Shown here piece after piece: positions 60,199 to 64,000 of a stretch of 64,000 nt of DNA (position 1 is its first letter; each line of letters opens with the position of its first letter). Source of the stretch: Mangifera indica (Eukaryota > Streptophyta > Magnoliopsida > Sapindales > Anacardiaceae); contig NC_058150.1 in assembly GCF_011075055.1 (NCBI RefSeq), positions 8,066,006 to 8,130,005 on the forward strand, in the 5' to 3' direction. The notes under the pieces are model-generated. The model saw only the letters and a program-made list of their open reading frames with translations, was not told the DNA's origin and did not search any database. The position numbers and the translations under genes are program-made.

Positions 60199-60748
60199 TT
60201 ACTTATAATCCTGAATAAATGCTGACATAGCAATTTTCTTCGACTTGTTGCTTTCATTAGTGGTCCACTCCACTGGGCGTATAAGCAACTATCAAATCCA
60301 CCATTAAAATTATTGAATCATCGCTATAAAAAGGAAAAATCTCTGCCAATGGTTTGAGCACATCATAAATACCAACAAATTTCAAAAATAAAATAAAATT
60401 CTGAACAATTTTCTAATATTATGCGAGATAATTGGACACCACCAAAAACAAAAATTTCTAAGCACGTTCGCACCAGTTAATTAATAAAAGATTAACCACT
60501 TATAAATATGGTAAACTTTATGAAATCCCCTGAGATTTGATCAAAGTAATTTTACTTTCTCAAGAAATTACAAAAACCGCAAAAACTAACCCACCTTTGA
60601 AGTGGAAGCTATGAAGCCACTGATTCAGCAACATTCAAAGACAAAGCGAATGCAAGATGCGAAAGGAAGAGAGAATGGCGACTGTAATGTACGCGCTACA
60701 CCAAACGCCGACGGCGAATAACAGATTGAAGAAATTGGAGAAAGTCAT
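60199..60748 (-). other. Possible small minus-strand gene
   Basis: On the minus strand an ATG at 60748 opens a 38-codon hydrophobic frame (MTFSNFFNLLFAVGVWCSAY then ITVAILSSF). Further down, an acceptor-like CGCCCAG at about 60273 precedes a 24-codon open stretch 60199-60272 reading EWTTNESNKSKKIAMSAFIQ then DYK and a stop. The pieces could be the first and last exons of a small membrane-type protein gene, but a good donor joining them in frame was not found and I recognise no homologue. The pyrimidine-rich TCTCTCTTCC stretch could equally be leader sequence. Confidence 0.2.
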
Positions 60749-60959
60749 TGATTCGACATGTAAAAACTGATAATAATCTCAATATAAAAATTAAAAAAAT
60801 AAAAATGAAAAATTTATTTCGAAAGAAACGAAACAGAGTTGAAGAATGAAGGTGAAGTAGAAAAAAAGCAACGTCGAGTAGTAGTTTTTTGGTTCTGTTA
60901 CTTTTTGGTAAAGGTAAATTGGTTCTGTTATTTATCATATTACCATATATTTTTTAAAT

Positions 60960-61800
60960 AGTATTAAATATTTATTATACCTTTAAAATATAAAAATATT
61001 TAAAATAAAATTTTAAAATATAATAATTAAATTATTAATATTTTATTATACAAATAAAAAAAATTAATTATAAATTTCATCATTAATTTAATTAAAATAT
61101 TATAAATTATAACTCTTTTAAAATTTAATAAGATACAAATTATATAATTATATATAAATCTAATTGTTGATTTTAAATAATTTTTTTAAATCAATCGGTT
61201 TATCTAGTTTGATCGAATTTTAAATAAATCAATATAAATAAATCTAATCGAATTATAAAATCAGACTAAATTGTAAACTAATTTACAGTTTAACTAATCG
61301 ATCTGATCTGATTTTAAAGACATTTGGTATTAGTTGTATGTTTCGGGTGTTTTTCTTTATTATTATTATTTTTTAATGTTGAGTCAATTAAAAAAATTAG
61401 ATGAGTGAAGACTTGAGGGTGTAGGGTAATTACCAAGTCAAGAATTTGAAGAAAGGCTTTGGAATTGGCCTATTTCTTGCGCCTACCAATTGAAATATTT
61501 TAACAAATTTACTAAAGAATAGATGCTTTTGCATACTATGACTCAATTGATTTTTTCTTCTTAGGGTTAAAGAAAGGGAAGGGGTTTATGGAATAATAAT
61601 GAAATTACGTGTATATATTTTTAATATATTATTATATAACTGAATATTATTTTATTATTAATTTAAAATTAATTAATAATATGATGAATATTATTTAAAT
61701 ATATAATTAAATATCCGAAACTAAACGCACAAAATTTTATTGCGAATTTTGTATATACAAAATTCCTTGACTTTATGCATTTATAAAGCCTAAATAACAT
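60960..61800. other. AT-rich intergenic DNA
   Basis: No gene. The part at 61190-61330 (AATCGGTTTATCTAG ... AACTAATCGATCTGATCTGA) resembles one end of the MITE at 24.1-24.7 kb, but a second terminus was not paired. Confidence 0.35.
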
Positions 61801-62387
61801 GATCTCCAAGACCAAGATTTTGTGGCTGACGACCCAAAGCCATTAATTTTAGTAAATTATGGCCCGGGAGAAGCCCAAACCAAGAACGGCAGCAATTCTA
61901 GGCTTCCAGCTTTTTCAGCTTTACTTCTTTCTCTTTTCCTTTGGCAAGCAGACGACGATGTCCCTTCTCTGAAACCTTGGAGCTTCAAAACTAGCTGGGT
62001 AATCTTCTTCTTCATATCCGAATTCAACAACTGTGTTTTTTATGTTTATTAAGTTCATTTTCTTATGGGTTAATGGTTGGTTGTTTCGGTTTTCTGGGTA
62101 GCGGAATTCCATACTTTTTCTACTTTGATGTTTAATGTTTTTGTTACAGTAACAGGAAGTTTTTGTGATTAAATAAAATAGTGAATTTTAGCTTATTGAG
62201 TTCTCCCAATTATGTGCCCGCCCAATTATGTTACTGCTTATTACTCTTATGTGAAATTTATAGTTCTGTTTTCTTATTTTTAGTTATGATTGTAAAGCTT
62301 TGTTTCTATTAGTTGTTCAAATGCTTTCATGTAGGATTTGTTGTTGGGTCAAAGTGTTCTGAGTGAGAACTGTTGAAGATTGCAAGA
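61801..62387 (+). promoter_or_regulatory. Promoter and 5' leader of the right-edge gene
   Basis: A GC-richer stretch at about 61850-62000 just downstream of AT-rich DNA (TTATAAAGCC, about 61782) looks like a transcribed leader. CTAGCTGGGTAATC near 61998 offers a donor for a leader intron that would end shortly before the ATG at 62388. This is inference; the 76-codon frame beginning at a GTG at 61822 is not supported as a gene. Confidence 0.35.
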
Positions 62388-64000
62388 ATGGCTCAGTTGT
62401 TTTTGTCAATGCCTAATTGGGAAGATGATGGAGATGTTGACTCTACCAAACTGATAATATCTCTTTTGAATGAATTGGAATCTGTTTTCTGGTCTCTGAT
62501 AAATTCTGGAGGGCGGTCAGAGGCTCGACTATGGCTTTGCAACACTATATCTGGCATAAGTTCTATCAGTGGTGACCAGCAGTGTGAGCTATTTGTGAAT
62601 CTCTTAAGGTCGAAGCGACTGAGTCAAGGCGTGGCCTCACAACTCTTGCAAATGATATTTGAGAAGAGGCCTTATAAAGCCGGCTGTGTCTTGGCCAAGA
62701 AAAGTTACATGCTTGAGAAGTTCTTTCAAGGTATGGCAATTTGTTTACTTCAACACATTTTATTTGATATTAATTCCTATAGGATGAGACATTTTATGGA
62801 TTTCTGACTGTGCCACTATTTGAACAACACAGGAAATCCAAGGCGCATACTTCAATGGTTTTCTAATTTTTCTGATAGTGGAGGATTGGGACACCAAAAA
62901 GGTGCAAAGGCGTTATCCCAATTTGCTTTTGTTAATCGAGATATTTGTTGGGAGGAGCTTGAGTGGAAGGGAAAACATGGACAATCACCTGCAATGGTAG
63001 CTACGAAGCCCCATTACTTTCTAGATTTGGATGTCCAAAGGACCATAGAGAATTTCCTTGAATATGTGCCTGAATTTTGGTCATCCAGTGAGTTTGCAGA
63101 GTCAGTAAAAGATGGTGAGATCTTGTGCATTGATACAAAATTCTTTATAGAAATGTTTCATAATTTGATGTATAAAGAAGATGCAAGAGATGTATGGGAA
63201 GTTATAAACGAGTTTCTTGTAGAGGAATCGTTCTCATCCTTATGTCAGCGTCTTCTTATTATCCTTGAAGAGCATGAATTCTGCATTTTCCTGGAGTTGC
63301 TGCGTAAATATATTAACCCAAGAATGGAACCTAGGGATTTTGGTACCACTTCTTACTGGCTCGAGATTATACTTTCTAGGTGCAGTGATTGTAAATCTAT
63401 TGATCAGCTACTTTTGTTAAATGCTGTTATCAATCAAAGACGCCAGCTTCTTGGGTTTTTAAATGATGGTGAATACCAGGACGAACATGAAAAAATTAAA
63501 GATATTGTATTACAAATTAGTTCAGCTTCTCTCAAAGTCAACAGTTTGTCTATGATTTTAAAGGAGTGCTTAAGGTTAAATACAATGGAAGCAATTAAAA
63601 TAATAGGACTTAATTCTTGGGTCATTTATTCTAGGTTATCTGAGGAAGGCTGGACTATTGAGTCATGGGAATCATTGTTTGTGAGCAGTGGAATACAGTT
63701 TCGCAAATCTGATAAATATGTATTGCTAAAGCATGATGAATTGTCAGAAGAAAGTAGGTCAGACTTGGATAATATAATGTCAAATAGAAGTAGGCGCAAG
63801 AAGAAGAAAAAAAATAGAAAGAAACGAAGAAGGAATTATCATGATGATGATGAAAGTTACGACAATGAGCTGATGGATTTTGATACCTCAAATAGTGGGC
63901 GAAATTTGCAATCTGGGGCTGTTAGCTGGTTGCTCTCCACTGATGGATTTTCTGCATCATGGACTAGTGTGAGTTTATTACTCTTTTATCTTAACTTTTG
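62388..64000 (+). CDS. Uncharacterised plant protein, 5' part only
   Basis: Exon 1 is 62388-62730 and exon 2 is 62833-63968, joined in phase 1 (FFQG|NPRRILQWF); a GTGAGT donor follows at 63969 and the window ends in the next intron. The start MAQLFLSMPNWEDDGDVDST follows an in-frame upstream TTG and is the first good ATG. The predicted 490-odd residues so far are mostly helical and Leu-rich (LLNELESVFWSLI, LLIILEEHEFCIFLELLRKY) with no catalytic motif I can name. Near residue 455 lies a strongly basic cluster, RRKKKKKNRKKRRR, preceded and followed by acidic stretches, suggesting nuclear or nucleolar targeting. I do not recognise the family. The rest of the gene lies beyond 64000. Confidence 0.8.

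Noticed and set aside
61822..62052. 76-codon frame beginning at GTG upstream of the right-edge gene
   Set aside because: Non-ATG start and a splice-like junction inside; better explained as leader sequence.
1..64000. tRNA, rRNA, CRISPR arrays, prokaryotic operons
   Set aside because: None was seen; gene structure and repeats are those of a plant nuclear chromosome.

Overview
The window is AT-rich nuclear DNA from a flowering plant, most likely a eudicot. The evidence is split genes with canonical GT/AG introns, plant-type transcription factor and F-box families, and Ty1/copia, Ty3/gypsy, CACTA, hAT, Mutator and Tourist-type elements. I saw no tRNA, rRNA, CRISPR array or bacterial gene structure. 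A head-to-head pair, PEX13 and a DUF3755 gene, matches as far as I recall the adjacent Arabidopsis loci At3g07560/At3g07565, which would place the right half in a conserved gene neighbourhood.

Layout. 1-5.7 kb: a long inverted-repeat (foldback) element, a compound microsatellite, a 116-bp tandem duplication, a broken NAC-domain fragment (minus strand), then a promoter. 5.7-8.7 kb: a five-exon group I-like bZIP transcription factor gene. 9.0-16.0 kb: an old Ty1/copia element with both LTRs, a primer-binding site and a badly decayed polyprotein, itself carrying a hAT MITE. 16.4-17.4 kb: a second copia gag relic, minus strand. 17.8-22.95 kb and 32.0-35.65 kb: a direct segmental duplication, each copy carrying an F-box gene on the minus strand with two small conserved 3' exons. 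Between the copies (25.5-31.2 kb) lies a second copia element with near-identical LTRs, invaded by a CACTA transposon and then internally deleted; it interrupts a short open reading frame. 35.7-39.2 kb: a Mutator-like element end with a hierarchical tandem array (about 147-bp units built from about 59-bp monomers), a MuDR-type transposase pseudogene and a hAT transposase fragment. 39.2-42 kb: a truncated LTR element, minus strand. 42.3-44.5 kb: two near-palindromic foldback elements, each with a perfect 10-bp target duplication. 45.1-52.65 kb: the DUF3755 gene (minus) and PEX13 (plus), sharing a short intergenic region. 54.4-58.4 kb: a Tourist-like MITE, an intron-containing RPL5 gene fragment, an inverted second copy of the Mutator-like end with the monomeric form of the tandem array, and small tandem repeats. 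62.4-64.0 kb: the 5' part of an uncharacterised nuclear-type protein gene that runs off the window.

The well-supported host genes are the bZIP gene, the two F-box paralogues, the DUF3755 gene, PEX13 and the 3'-truncated gene at the right edge. They do not form a functional cluster. PEX13 serves peroxisomal matrix import, bZIP and DUF3755 are probably nuclear, and F-box proteins are substrate receptors of SCF ubiquitin ligases. Everything else recognised is transposon-derived, with several nesting events whose order can be read from the sequence. All exon boundaries are inferred from reading frame and GT/AG sites, without transcript data.
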